64,000 bases of DNA, from the NCBI RefSeq assembly GCF_900186465.1, contig NZ_LT891958.1:545604-609603 (forward strand), read 5' to 3'. The translations under genes were made by a program, and so were the position numbers. Source of the DNA: Centipeda felix. GTDB taxonomy: Bacteria > Bacillota > Negativicutes > Selenomonadales > Selenomonadaceae. Shown in pieces: positions 23,714 through 31,684 of this stretch (position 1 is its first letter; every line of letters starts with the position of its first letter). Under the pieces are notes generated by a model that did not search any database, was not told the DNA's origin, and was given only the letters and a program-made list of their open reading frames with translations.

Positions 23714-24814
23714 TTATGGTGTTGCGGGCGTCTCCGCACTTACCGCACCGCGGCGGATCATGTCGCCGACACGCAGATCATAGGAGAGCGCCATCTTGTG
23801 CAGTGTCTCCGCCCGTGCAAAGTCCTCGGGCGTCCCGACGTTGAGCCCCTTGACGAAACTCTCATACGCACCGATGAACGCCTCCGTCGCCGCCTTGCGC
23901 TGTGCAGCAAGATACTGTGCGCCGTGGGGAACATCTACGCCGTCCAGCTCCTTCTGATACTTCTTGAGCAGGGGAATCATATCCTCCTGCAGGAGATGTG
24001 TCAGCGACTTGCGGTACACCGTCGTATAGGTACTGCGTCCCGTCTCGGTCAGATTGCGGAACTCCCGCTGTTTCGAGCGGAAAACGCCGTTATAGCGGTC
24101 GACAATCGGGCGCGTCGCGTCGATGTAGCGCCCGAGGTTGCTCGCCGCCGCCTTCTGCACTGCCTCGAGATAGGAACGATAGTTCACGATGCGCACGACC
24201 TGCCAGCCCGTATCGCCGCGCTCCATGCGCAGCTGCAGGGGGAACTCTAGGTCGGTCCCCTCGTCGCGCACGGTAATGTTCGCCATTGCGGTGCTCCCGT
24301 CCCGCACAACGCTGTCGATGTGCAGGAGGGTCGTGTCGCGCAGGTGGCTGCACTCCATGAGATACTCAAAGTCGATGCCGAGCTGGCGTCCCTTCAGCGG
24401 GTCTACGCCCTCAGGGGTCGGCCACGTCCCGCTCCCGACCGCCGTCAAAATGCTCTGCGCCATCCCGCCTGCGACGCTGTCCTTGATGCTCTCGTAGAAC
24501 TTTCCCGATTTATTTCGTTCTTTTTCCTTCAGATGTGTATCGCCCGAAAAGAGGACGTAGGTGAGATCGTCATATCCCGCCGCCGTTACAGCATTGATAT
24601 TCACGCGCCGCTGAAACGCCTCCGCATCATGCGCGGTGAGCGCTGCCGCCGCCTGCTCGAGAGCGTAGGCGGGACGCTGTATGTAGTAGCCGAGATACCA
24701 CGCGAGGACGGCGATTGCCAGGACGATCACCCCTGCTGCCGCGCGAAACTTACGCTGACTCGCCCTGCGTCGGCGTGCGAGGCGCACGCGCCACGCAAAC
24801 TCATCCAGCGGCAT
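23714..24814 (-). CDS. Membrane-anchored protein of unknown function (DUF2939-like)
   Basis: The 366-residue protein has a basic N-terminus, one transmembrane helix at about residues 28-46 ('AGVIVLAIAVLAWYLGYYI') and a large outside part. The segment 'RPAYALEQAAAALTAHDAEA' resembles DUF2939 proteins, in which a membrane anchor is followed by a short alpha-helical repeat; I cannot name a function. ATG 24814 has AAAGGGAGGTG upstream. It stands alone, convergent with metQ and followed upstream by the biotin operon end. Confidence 0.7.
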   Translation of the reverse strand: MPLDEFAWRVRLARRRRASQRKFRAAAGVIVLAIAVLAWYLGYYIQRPAYALEQAAAALTAHDAEAFQRRVNINAVTAAGYDDLTYVLFSGDTHLKEKERNKSGKFYESIKDSVAGGMAQSILTAVGSGTWPTPEGVDPLKGRQLGIDFEYLMECSHLRDTTLLHIDSVVRDGSTAMANITVRDEGTDLEFPLQLRMERGDTGWQVVRIVNYRSYLEAVQKAAASNLGRYIDATRPIVDRYNGVFRSKQREFRNLTETGRSTYTTVYRKSLTHLLQEDMIPLLKKYQKELDGVDVPHGAQYLAAQRKAATEAFIGAYESFVKGLNVGTPEDFARAETLHKMALSYDLRVGDMIRRGAVSAETPATP

Positions 24815-24902
24815 TGCCACACCTCCCTTTGCACGAATTCGAATGATGCTATTATAGCATGGAATACGTCCCCCGTTCAATCAGTGAAAATTACTCTCTA
24901 CG

Positions 24903-24945
24903 AAAAAGACTGCCGTACGAGGTTCATCGCCCCTCGTACAGCAGT
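24903..24945 (-). terminator. Terminator of the biotin operon
   Basis: A 14-base arm (24909-24922) pairs with 24932-24945 with one mismatch, and the minus strand continues with CTTTTTCG. It lies 14 bases after the last bioA stop. Confidence 0.75.
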
Positions 24946-24958
24946 CCGCCATCCTTCT

Positions 24959-26305
24959 TTATCTCCCCAGCACCTCATCCATCGACTGCTTCATCCGCGT
25001 GATCGCCGTGTCAAGATCATCGCGCCCGATGTTCAGCGGCGGATTGAAGTAAAGTACGTCACCGAGCGGGCGCAGGAGCAGCCCATGCCGGAGCGCACGG
25101 CGATAGATCGCATAGCCAAGGCGCCGCCCTCCGTCAAAGGGACGCTTCGCCGCGCGATCCTCGACCAGCTCAACCGCATGAATCAGCCCGATGTGGCGGA
25201 TCTCACCGACGTTCGGATGCGCACCGAACGTCTCCGTCATGCGCGCAGTCAGCCACGAGGCCGTGTTCTCCGCCCGCTCCAAAATATTCTCCTCATCGAG
25301 AATGTCGAGCACGGCGAGCGCCGCGCTGCAGCCGAGCGGATTCCCCGCGTACGTATGACTGTGCATGAACGCCTTGCCCTCGCTCCAGTCGGCGTAGAAC
25401 GCCTCGTAGATCTTCTCCTTGACGACGGTGATGGACATGGGCATGTAGCCGCCCGTCAGCCCCTTCGAGAGGCACATGAGATCGGGCGTAATCCCCGCAC
25501 GCTCACACGCAAAGAGCCGCCCCGTGCGCCCGAATCCCGTCGCAATCTCGTCGGCGATGAGGAGGACATCGTATTCGTCACAGAGGGTGCGCAGCTTCCT
25601 GAGATATTCCTCGGGATAGATGCGCATCCCCGCACTCCCCTGCAGGAGCGGCTCGACGATCATCGCCGCCGTCTCGTGCCCGTGCGCGGCAAAGGCACGC
25701 TCTGCATGCTCAAAGCACGCACAGGAGCAGGTGCCGCGCGTCTCCCCATAGGGACAGCGGTAGCAGTCGGGCGCCTCGATATGGATGTTGTCCATCATCA
25801 TCGGCTTGTACATCTCGGCAAAGAGATCCATGCTCCCCACCGAGAGCGCGCCGATCGTCTCGCCGTGATAGCTCTCCGAGAGGCACATGAAGCGAATTTT
25901 TTTCGTGCGCCCCGTCTGCTGGCAGTATTGGAAGGACATCTTGAGCGCCGCCTCGACCGCAGAGGAACCATTGTCGTTGAAGTGGAACTTCGTCAGACCC
26001 TCGGGCACAAGCGCCGTCAGACGCTCGGCAAGTTCGATCGCGCCGCGGTGTGAGAAATTTGCAAAGATCACATGCTCGAGGCGGTCGAGCTGCGCCTTGA
26101 TGCGCGCGTTGATCTTCTCGTTGGAATGCCCCAGGAGATTTGCCCACCAAGAGCTCACAATATCGAGGTAGGACTTGCCGTGCACATCGCAGAGCCATGG
26201 ACCCTTTGCGTGGTCAATGACCATCGGCGGCAGCTCCTCATAGTCCTTCATCTGCGCGCACGGATGCCAAATCCGGCGCAGGTCGCGCTCCTCAATTGTC
26301 GGCAT
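24959..26305 (-). CDS. bioA: Adenosylmethionine-8-amino-7-oxononanoate aminotransferase (copy 1)
   Basis: The 448-residue class III aminotransferase makes 7,8-diaminopelargonate from KAPA using S-adenosylmethionine as amino donor. 'LLIADEIATGFGRTG' holds the PLP-binding Asp, 'LMCLSKGLTGGYMP' the Schiff-base Lys, and 'SESYHGETIG' the Tyr over the cofactor. It is the last gene of bioY-bioD-bioA-bioA. AGGAGGGG precedes ATG 26305. By eye it differs from copy 2 at about 44 of 448 positions. At the acidic residue after 'YHG', thought important in the E. coli enzyme, this copy has Glu. Confidence 0.93.
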   Translation of the reverse strand: MPTIEERDLRRIWHPCAQMKDYEELPPMVIDHAKGPWLCDVHGKSYLDIVSSWWANLLGHSNEKINARIKAQLDRLEHVIFANFSHRGAIELAERLTALVPEGLTKFHFNDNGSSAVEAALKMSFQYCQQTGRTKKIRFMCLSESYHGETIGALSVGSMDLFAEMYKPMMMDNIHIEAPDCYRCPYGETRGTCSCACFEHAERAFAAHGHETAAMIVEPLLQGSAGMRIYPEEYLRKLRTLCDEYDVLLIADEIATGFGRTGRLFACERAGITPDLMCLSKGLTGGYMPMSITVVKEKIYEAFYADWSEGKAFMHSHTYAGNPLGCSAALAVLDILDEENILERAENTASWLTARMTETFGAHPNVGEIRHIGLIHAVELVEDRAAKRPFDGGRRLGYAIYRRALRHGLLLRPLGDVLYFNPPLNIGRDDLDTAITRMKQSMDEVLGR

Positions 26306-26322
26306 AAAAATGACCCCTCCTA

Positions 26323-26361
26323 CGAAAGCACTGATACACGCGGTGCTTTCCTAAACACACA
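26323..26361 (-). repeat. Palindromic element, short copy G (family 1)
   Basis: GAAAGCACTGATAC faces GTGCTTTCCTAAAC over a few bases; the right arm with 'CTAAACACACATTAC' is shared with the right end of copy B. It sits between the two bioA genes. Confidence 0.5.
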
Positions 26362-26417
26362 TTACACACAAAGCACGAAGTTTTTCATTTCGTGCGGCAG
26401 CTTCCTCTACAGAGTTC

Positions 26418-27764
26418 CTATGCCCCCAGCACCTCATCCATCGACGCCTTCATCCATGCGATGGCGGTGCTGAGGTCATCACGCCCGATGTTCAGCGGCG
26501 GATTGAAGTAAAGCACGTCGCCGAGCGGGCGCAGGAGCAGCCCGTGCCGGAGCGCACGGCGATAGATCGCATAGCCAAGGCGGCGACTGGGATCAAAGGG
26601 ACGCTTCGCTTCGCGATCCTCGACCAGCTCAACCGCATGAATCAGCCCGATGTGGCGGATCTCACCGACGTTCGGATGCGCACCGAACGTCTCCGTCATG
26701 CGCGCAGTCAGCCACGATGCTGTCTCCTCCGCCCGCTCCAGAATATTCTCCTCATCGAGAATGTCGAGCACGGCGAGCGCCGCGCTGCAGCCGAGCGGAT
26801 TGCCCGCATACGTGTGACCTTGCATGAACGCCTTGCCCTCGCTCCAGTCCGCATAGAACGCGTCGTAGATCTTTTCCTTGACGACGGTGATCGCGGTAGG
26901 CATATAGCCGCTTGTCAGCCCCTTTGAGAGGCACATGAGATCGGGCGTGATGCCCGCACGCTCACACGCAAAGAGCCGTCCCGTGCGCCCGAACCCCGTC
27001 GCAATCTCGTCGGCGATGAGCAGGACATCGTATGCGTCGCAGAGGGCGCGCAGCTTCCTGAGATAGTCCTCGGGGTAGATGCGCATCCCCGCGCACCCCT
27101 GCAGGAGCGGCTCGACGATCATCGCCGCCGTCTCGTGTCCGTGTGCGGCAAAGGCACGCTCCGCATGCTCAAAACACGCGCAGGAGCAGCTGTCGCGCGT
27201 CTCCCCATAGGGGCAGCGGTAGCAGTCGGGTGCCTCGATATGGATAGTGTCCATCATCATCGTCTTGTACATCTCGGCAAAGAGATCCACGCCCCCCACG
27301 GAGAGCGCCCCGATTGTCCCTCCGTGATACCCTTCAGAAAGGCACATAAACCGCGTCTTTTTCGTACGCCCTGTCTGCTGACAGTACTGAAACGCCATCT
27401 TGAGCGCCGCCTCTACAGCGGACGAGCCGTTATCGTTGAAATTGAACTTCGTCAGTCCCTCGGGCACGAGCATCGCCAGCCGCTCTGCAAGCTCAATCGC
27501 GGGACGATGGGAGAAATTCGCAAAGACGACGTGCTCGAGCCGCCTCAGCTGCGCCGTAATCCGCGCATCGATCTTCTCGTTCGTATGTCCGAGGAGATTC
27601 GCCCACCACGAACTGATAATATCGAGATAGCCCTTGCCGTGCACATCGTAGAGCCATGCCCCCTTTGCGTGATCGATCACCATCGGCGGCAGCTGCTCAT
27701 AGTCCTTCATCTGCGCGCACGGGTGCCAGATATGGCGCAGGTCACGCTCCTCAATCGTCGGCAT
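26418..27764 (-). CDS. bioA: Adenosylmethionine-8-amino-7-oxononanoate aminotransferase (copy 2)
   Basis: This is a tandem paralogue of the next gene, 448 residues, with the PLP Asp ('LLIADEIATGFGRTG') and Lys ('LMCLSKGLTSGYMP') kept. Differences gather around the active site: 'EGYHGGTIG' in place of 'ESYHGETIG', 'LTSGYMPTAI' for 'LTGGYMPMSI', 'FMQGHTYAG' for 'FMHSHTYAG'. Loss of the acidic residue after 'YHG' may lower or alter activity. GCAGGAGGAG precedes the ATG. A short hairpin (26373-26395) follows the stop. The nearer position to bioD suggests this was the original location. Confidence 0.9.
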   Translation of the reverse strand: MPTIEERDLRHIWHPCAQMKDYEQLPPMVIDHAKGAWLYDVHGKGYLDIISSWWANLLGHTNEKIDARITAQLRRLEHVVFANFSHRPAIELAERLAMLVPEGLTKFNFNDNGSSAVEAALKMAFQYCQQTGRTKKTRFMCLSEGYHGGTIGALSVGGVDLFAEMYKTMMMDTIHIEAPDCYRCPYGETRDSCSCACFEHAERAFAAHGHETAAMIVEPLLQGCAGMRIYPEDYLRKLRALCDAYDVLLIADEIATGFGRTGRLFACERAGITPDLMCLSKGLTSGYMPTAITVVKEKIYDAFYADWSEGKAFMQGHTYAGNPLGCSAALAVLDILDEENILERAEETASWLTARMTETFGAHPNVGEIRHIGLIHAVELVEDREAKRPFDPSRRLGYAIYRRALRHGLLLRPLGDVLYFNPPLNIGRDDLSTAIAWMKASMDEVLGA

Positions 27765-27781
27765 AAAAGCTCTCCTCCTGC

Positions 27782-27888
27782 GGAATCACGGATAAAACAG
27801 CCCCTCGGATTGGCGTAGATTTTCCGCCGAAGTGCGGGAAAATAGGCGTCAAGAGCCGCAGGCTGAATTGATCAGTGCTTCCCTAAAC
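27782..27888 (+). repeat. Palindromic intergenic element, copy B (family 1)
   Basis: It starts GGAATCACGGATAAAACAGC and ends GATCAGTGCTTCCCTAAAC, so both ends are inverted copies. The centre has 'CCTCGGATTGGCGTAGATTT' and 'CCGAAGTGCGGG', shared with copies A, C and D. It lies between bioD and bioA. Confidence 0.8.
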
Positions 27889-27893
27889 ACACA

Positions 27894-28574
27894 TTACTCA
27901 TACAGCGCGGCAAGCGCATCCGCCCTCATCGGCAGTTCCGCCGCGCCGTGCGGCACACACGCCAAGACACGCGCTCCCGTGATCTCCTCGACCATCCGCA
28001 CATTGTCCTCCTGCATCAGACCGCCCTGCCAATTGTTGAAGATAAAGCCCCGCAGGGGAATGCCGCGCGCATAGAGATGCTCTGCCGTCAGCACAGCGGC
28101 ATTGATCGTTCCGAGCCCTGCATCGGCAACAACGAGCGCAGCGAGCCCCAGCCGCACGGCAAGATCGTCAAGGACGACGTGCTCATCGCCGTCCCAGCGC
28201 AGCGGGCAGATAATGCCGCCGCTCCCCTCCACCGTCAGATAGTCCGTGTGCTCCTTCGCGCGGCGGTAGTCCTGCGCCACCTTTGCAAAATCCATCGGGC
28301 GGTGCTCGATCTGCGCCGCGAGATGCGGTGAGACCGCATCGCGATAGACATAGGAGACAGTGACATCCGCCGCATCGAGCTCCGCGACACGCGCCACATG
28401 GAGTGCATCGCCCGGCAGGAGCGTGCCGTCCGCGGCGACCTCCGCGCCCGAGAGTGCCGCCTTATAGTAGCCCGCCGCAAATCCCGCGTCACGGAGACAT
28501 TTCACAATCAGCCCCGTGACATACGTCTTGCCGATGTCCGTCCCCGTTCCCGTGACAAATAACGCCTTACCCAC
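27894..28574 (-). CDS. bioD: Dethiobiotin synthetase
   Basis: The 226-residue P-loop enzyme closes the ureido ring of dethiobiotin from diaminopelargonate, CO2 and ATP. 'FVTGTGTDIGKTYVTG' is the nucleotide loop, 'YYKAALSG' the substrate lysine region and 'VEGSGGIICPL' the second loop. The start is GTG 28574 with AGGAGG ten bases upstream, and 'MGKALFVTGT' fits the family. It starts 17 bases after bioY and feeds on the BioA product. Confidence 0.93.
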   Translation of the reverse strand: MGKALFVTGTGTDIGKTYVTGLIVKCLRDAGFAAGYYKAALSGAEVAADGTLLPGDALHVARVAELDAADVTVSYVYRDAVSPHLAAQIEHRPMDFAKVAQDYRRAKEHTDYLTVEGSGGIICPLRWDGDEHVVLDDLAVRLGLAALVVADAGLGTINAAVLTAEHLYARGIPLRGFIFNNWQGGLMQEDNVRMVEEITGARVLACVPHGAAELPMRADALAALYE

Positions 28575-28591
28575 GTATGATGCGCCTCCTG

Positions 28592-29200
28592 TCAGACATC
28601 CATGCGATTCGTATGCACTGCTGCCCCCTGCACGGGAGCAGTGCTCTGCGTCTCCTGCGTCTCACGAATCCAGAGCCCCGCCTTGTAGAGGCGAATCCCG
28701 ACGTACGCCGCCGCGACGCAGAGCAGGAAGTCCGGCAGAACCTGCAGCACGCCGCAGTACCAGACCGCCACCCAGAAACCGATCGGCGCGTCGATAATGT
28801 AGTTCGATATGAAGTAGAAATACGGGATGCCGAGGGCATAGAGCACCACCATGCCTGCTGCACACGCGGCAAGTGCACGCCGGAACGTCGGCACGCCGCG
28901 GCGCGCCAGCGCGCCCGTCACCCAGCCCTGCAGGATGAAGCCGACGAGATAGCCGAACGTCGGCTGAAGCACGTAGGCAGGGCCGCCGCCCGAGGCGAAC
29001 ACGGGAATCCCCACGAGCCCCATGAGTACATACGTGCCGATGGCGAGCGCACCGAGCCGCGCACCGAGCATCAGCCCCGCGAGCAGGGTAAAGAGGAACT
29101 GCAGCGTGTAAACATCCGTACCCACAGGGATGCGCACGAACGTCCCGACCGTAATAAGCGCGATAAACAGCCCGCATAGGATTACTTCACGTAACTTCAT
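28592..29200 (-). CDS. bioY: Biotin transporter BioY
   Basis: The 202-residue protein has about six membrane segments and the BioY hallmarks 'VPVGTDVYTLQF'-like 'IPVGTDVYTLQFLFTLLAGL', 'GLVGIPVFASGGGPAYVLQP' and 'GYLVGF'. BioY binds biotin in the membrane and works alone or with an ECF energising module, none of which is visible here. It is the first gene of the operon, under the BirA-box promoter, so uptake and synthesis are controlled together. GGAGGT lies 11 bases before ATG. Confidence 0.93.
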   Translation of the reverse strand: MKLREVILCGLFIALITVGTFVRIPVGTDVYTLQFLFTLLAGLMLGARLGALAIGTYVLMGLVGIPVFASGGGPAYVLQPTFGYLVGFILQGWVTGALARRGVPTFRRALAACAAGMVVLYALGIPYFYFISNYIIDAPIGFWVAVWYCGVLQVLPDFLLCVAAAYVGIRLYKAGLWIRETQETQSTAPVQGAAVHTNRMDV

Positions 29201-29248
29201 AATCTTCAGATACCTCCATAAAAACTGATAGACCCATAGACTTGCTTT

Positions 29249-29277
29249 ATCTTACTCGCTATTTTATTTATTGTCAA
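29249..29277 (-). promoter_or_regulatory. Biotin operon promoter
   Basis: On the minus strand TTGACA (29277-29272) and TAAGAT (29254-29249) are 17 bases apart. The -35 lies inside one half of the BirA box. Confidence 0.8.
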
Positions 29278-29303
29278 CCAGAATATTCTATGTAGGTTTA
29301 CTA
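29271..29303 (-). promoter_or_regulatory. BirA operator
   Basis: TTGTCAACC (29271-29279), 15 bases, then GGTTTACTA (29295-29303) match the two half-sites TTGTTAACC and GGTTAACAA of the Firmicutes BirA box. Binding of biotin-loaded BirA would block the -35 of the bioYDAA promoter. Confidence 0.82.
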
Positions 29304-29322
29304 AAATTGTATATCGATTGCA

Positions 29323-29374
29323 TATAAAAAAGACGGGACTGCTGCACGAAGCTGAAGCTTCGTGCAGCAGTCCC
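29323..29374 (-). terminator. Terminator of the Tat-exported phosphoesterase gene
   Basis: A perfect 18-bp stem (29335-29352 with 29357-29374) with loop TGAA is followed on the minus strand by GTCTTTTTTAT. Confidence 0.85.
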
Positions 29375-29404
29375 TCTTTGTCCCTTACACAACGGACGAT
29401 CCCC

Positions 29405-30715
29405 TTACCGTTTCGTCACCTTCACACGATCCATCTCCGTGCCGTCGGACAGGAAACACGCGATCTCAAGCCGATCATCCCGGACCTCCATCGTGAGATA
29501 GTTATCCGTCTCCGGCTGCGGAAGCGTCACCTCGTCAAAGGCATGGTCGATCCAGAGATTTGGATAGCGCACATTCCCCGCAACACCCGTGAGGATGTAG
29601 AGTGGTCCCTTCTGCTCCGGCGTTTTGACAAACGCGTAGATATGCCCGCGATTGCGATAGGTATGCAGATGCGCTGTGAAAACAACATCGATGAGCAGCT
29701 CGTCAAAGACGGGCATCCACACCCGGCCGATCTCCTCATCAATACCCTCACTGCGCTCAGGGCGTCCCTGAATACGGTACTGCAATACATCCTTATGCAT
29801 GAGGACGATATTCCACTTCTTGCGGTGTGCCTTCAGATCGCGGCGGATCCACGCGAGCTGCTCCTCGACCATCCCGCTCTTAAAGCCGTCGATCTCCTTC
29901 TGCTGCGTGCAGAGCACAACATAGTGCACGTCTCCGTAGTCAAAGGAATAGTAATACCGCTCAAATTCTTTACTTCCGTTGCGCGGGGTCTGAAAGTAGT
30001 TCAGATATGCGGCAGGGAGGCGCGTCTGCCACTGGCGGTCGTAGGTCTCGTGATTCCCCATGACAGGCACCATTGGGATCACATGGGCCATCTCATCTAT
30101 GCCCTTAAAGAACTCTGTCCACTGAAACCGATCCTCGCCGTTGTCAACGAGATCACCAAGGCAGGCAAAAAGTGCCGTATCCGTATTGCGTGCCCACGCG
30201 AGATGCGCCATCTGCTGCCAGTCCGCATAGTCGCTCGACTGGCTGTCGGGAAAAAGAAGCATCTTATACGGTGCATCAGCAGCAGGGGTATAGAGTTCCT
30301 GCCAGCCCGTCGTCCCGTCATTCGCCTCAATGCGATAGCGATACTTCGTTCCCGGCATCAGCTTGTCGATCTCCGCCGTATACTGATGTACCATCACATC
30401 ATCATCGGAAAAGCACGTATCGTTCACAGGGATGCGCCGTATCTTCTCCGCGTTCTCCGCCCGTATCTCGACCATCTGATCCATCTCGTCTGCATCGGTC
30501 TCCCACATGAGGACACGGCTGCTCCCGGGATCCGAGGTGATGATCTGCCGCAGGCGTTCGATATAGAGAGTATTGGGAAAGGGATGCAGCCCCTTCCTGC
30601 GCAGCCACTCCATGCCGGCAAGCTTCCAGAGCGCCGCACCGCCTGCAGCGGCTGTCCCCGCCGCTATCGCTGCCTTGATAAACGTACGGCGCGTAAACGT
30701 CTTTTTCCTTTCCAT
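29405..30715 (-). CDS. Tat-exported metallophosphoesterase (purple-acid-phosphatase-like)
   Basis: The 436-residue protein begins with a twin-arginine signal 'FTRRTFIKAAIAAGTAAAGG'. A fibronectin-III-like domain (about residues 55-145) precedes a calcineurin-like phosphoesterase domain with 'PDSQSSDYADW', 'CLGDLVDNG', 'VMGNHE', 'LMHKD' and 'FTAHLHTYRN', the metal ligands of this fold. It should act outside the cytoplasm on phosphate esters. ATG 30715 with AGAGGAAG upstream is preferred. The second phosphoesterase gene ends 61 bases upstream on the same strand, so the two may be cotranscribed. Confidence 0.85.
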   Translation of the reverse strand: MERKKTFTRRTFIKAAIAAGTAAAGGAALWKLAGMEWLRRKGLHPFPNTLYIERLRQIITSDPGSSRVLMWETDADEMDQMVEIRAENAEKIRRIPVNDTCFSDDDVMVHQYTAEIDKLMPGTKYRYRIEANDGTTGWQELYTPAADAPYKMLLFPDSQSSDYADWQQMAHLAWARNTDTALFACLGDLVDNGEDRFQWTEFFKGIDEMAHVIPMVPVMGNHETYDRQWQTRLPAAYLNYFQTPRNGSKEFERYYYSFDYGDVHYVVLCTQQKEIDGFKSGMVEEQLAWIRRDLKAHRKKWNIVLMHKDVLQYRIQGRPERSEGIDEEIGRVWMPVFDELLIDVVFTAHLHTYRNRGHIYAFVKTPEQKGPLYILTGVAGNVRYPNLWIDHAFDEVTLPQPETDNYLTMEVRDDRLEIACFLSDGTEMDRVKVTKR

Positions 30716-30739
30716 CAACTTCTTCCTCTCTCCTATATA

Positions 30740-30770
30740 AAGGAATCACTGATACATCTAAGGAATCACA
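30740..30770 (-). repeat. Partial element H (family 1)
   Basis: AAGGAATCACTGATACATCT is followed at once by AAGGAATCAC, so two copies of the element end lie in direct order, 7 bases beyond the stop of the next gene. Confidence 0.5.
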
Positions 30771-30776
30771 CGAGCC

Positions 30777-31514
30777 TTACCCGCGCTCCGCCTGCATATA
30801 GCAGGATGCGCGTTCTCCCGCCGTGAGTGCATGTCCGCCCGCTCGCAGGCGCAGATAGTGTGCCGCGTCCACACAGCTGATGCGTCCGCCGGGCAGATAC
30901 GCGCCCGTGTCGCAGGCGATGATATTGTTCGGCAAAAAGAGAGGCACTGCTGCGCCGCCGCGCCGCAGCATCTGCGTCGGCGTATGCCCGACAACAACCA
31001 GCGTGCTGCCGTGATACCCCGCGAAAAACTTCTCACGAATCCAAAGCATATCCTCCCGGCAGTCCTCCGCCGCAGGATTCACACCCGCATGAACGAAGAG
31101 AATGTCCTCACCGGCATGCGATGTGCGGAAGGAAATCGGACGTGACCGAACGAATGCCGTCAGCGATTCCGCCTCCGCCTTTGGCAGAGCGGCAAGCTGC
31201 TTCCTCGTGATCCTGCCGCCGTTCGCCAGCCAGAGATCGAAGTGCCCCATGATTGTGCGCCCCAGTCCATACGCATCAATATAGCTGAGCATCATCGCCT
31301 CGTGGTTGCCCATGAGTGCGTGGACATTGCGGTACTTCTCCACCTGCCGCTGCACGAACTGCAGGGCACGGACAGGCGCGGTGCCGCGGTCAATATAGTC
31401 GCCGAGAAAGACGAGCAGATCCCGCTCATCGTCAAACGCAATCTTCTTCCAGAGACGTTCGAGCCCGTCTGCCTCCCCGTGCACATCGCCGACAGCAAGA
31501 ATCCGGCGGAACAT
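30777..31514 (-). CDS. PPP-type serine/threonine protein phosphatase-like phosphoesterase
   Basis: The 245-residue cytoplasmic protein has the PPP metal motifs 'AVGDVHGEADGL', 'FLGDYIDRG' and 'LMGNHEAMML', then 'VVVGHTPTQ', in order and spacing typical of bacterial protein phosphatases and of diadenosine tetraphosphatase-like enzymes. The substrate cannot be told. ATG 31514 has GGAGGGGG upstream; the frame is open another 90 codons but crosses the purB promoter region. It is divergent from purB. Confidence 0.85.
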   Translation of the reverse strand: MFRRILAVGDVHGEADGLERLWKKIAFDDERDLLVFLGDYIDRGTAPVRALQFVQRQVEKYRNVHALMGNHEAMMLSYIDAYGLGRTIMGHFDLWLANGGRITRKQLAALPKAEAESLTAFVRSRPISFRTSHAGEDILFVHAGVNPAAEDCREDMLWIREKFFAGYHGSTLVVVGHTPTQMLRRGGAAVPLFLPNNIIACDTGAYLPGGRISCVDAAHYLRLRAGGHALTAGERASCYMQAERG

Positions 31515-31613
31515 TCGATCGCCCCCTCCGCAATAAACATTTCTATTATATCGTAAGAACCCTGAAATCCGCATGAGAATATCCCGTATACAAAACGCTG
31601 TTTCCGCATAACA

Positions 31614-31642
31614 TTGACAATCGTCCCATGGAGATATATGAT
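31614..31642 (+). promoter_or_regulatory. purB promoter
   Basis: TTGACA (31614-31619) and TATGAT (31637-31642) are 17 bases apart, about 40 bases before ATG 31685. No PurR-type box or guanine riboswitch was seen. Confidence 0.75.
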
Positions 31643-31684
31643 AGTGCAGGATAAATTTGTTTATTTTCAGGCAGGAGGACGCAC

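Noticed and set aside
24320-26053. A long plus-strand frame opposite bioA
   Set aside because: Antisense shadow of bioA codons, with no start context or domain.
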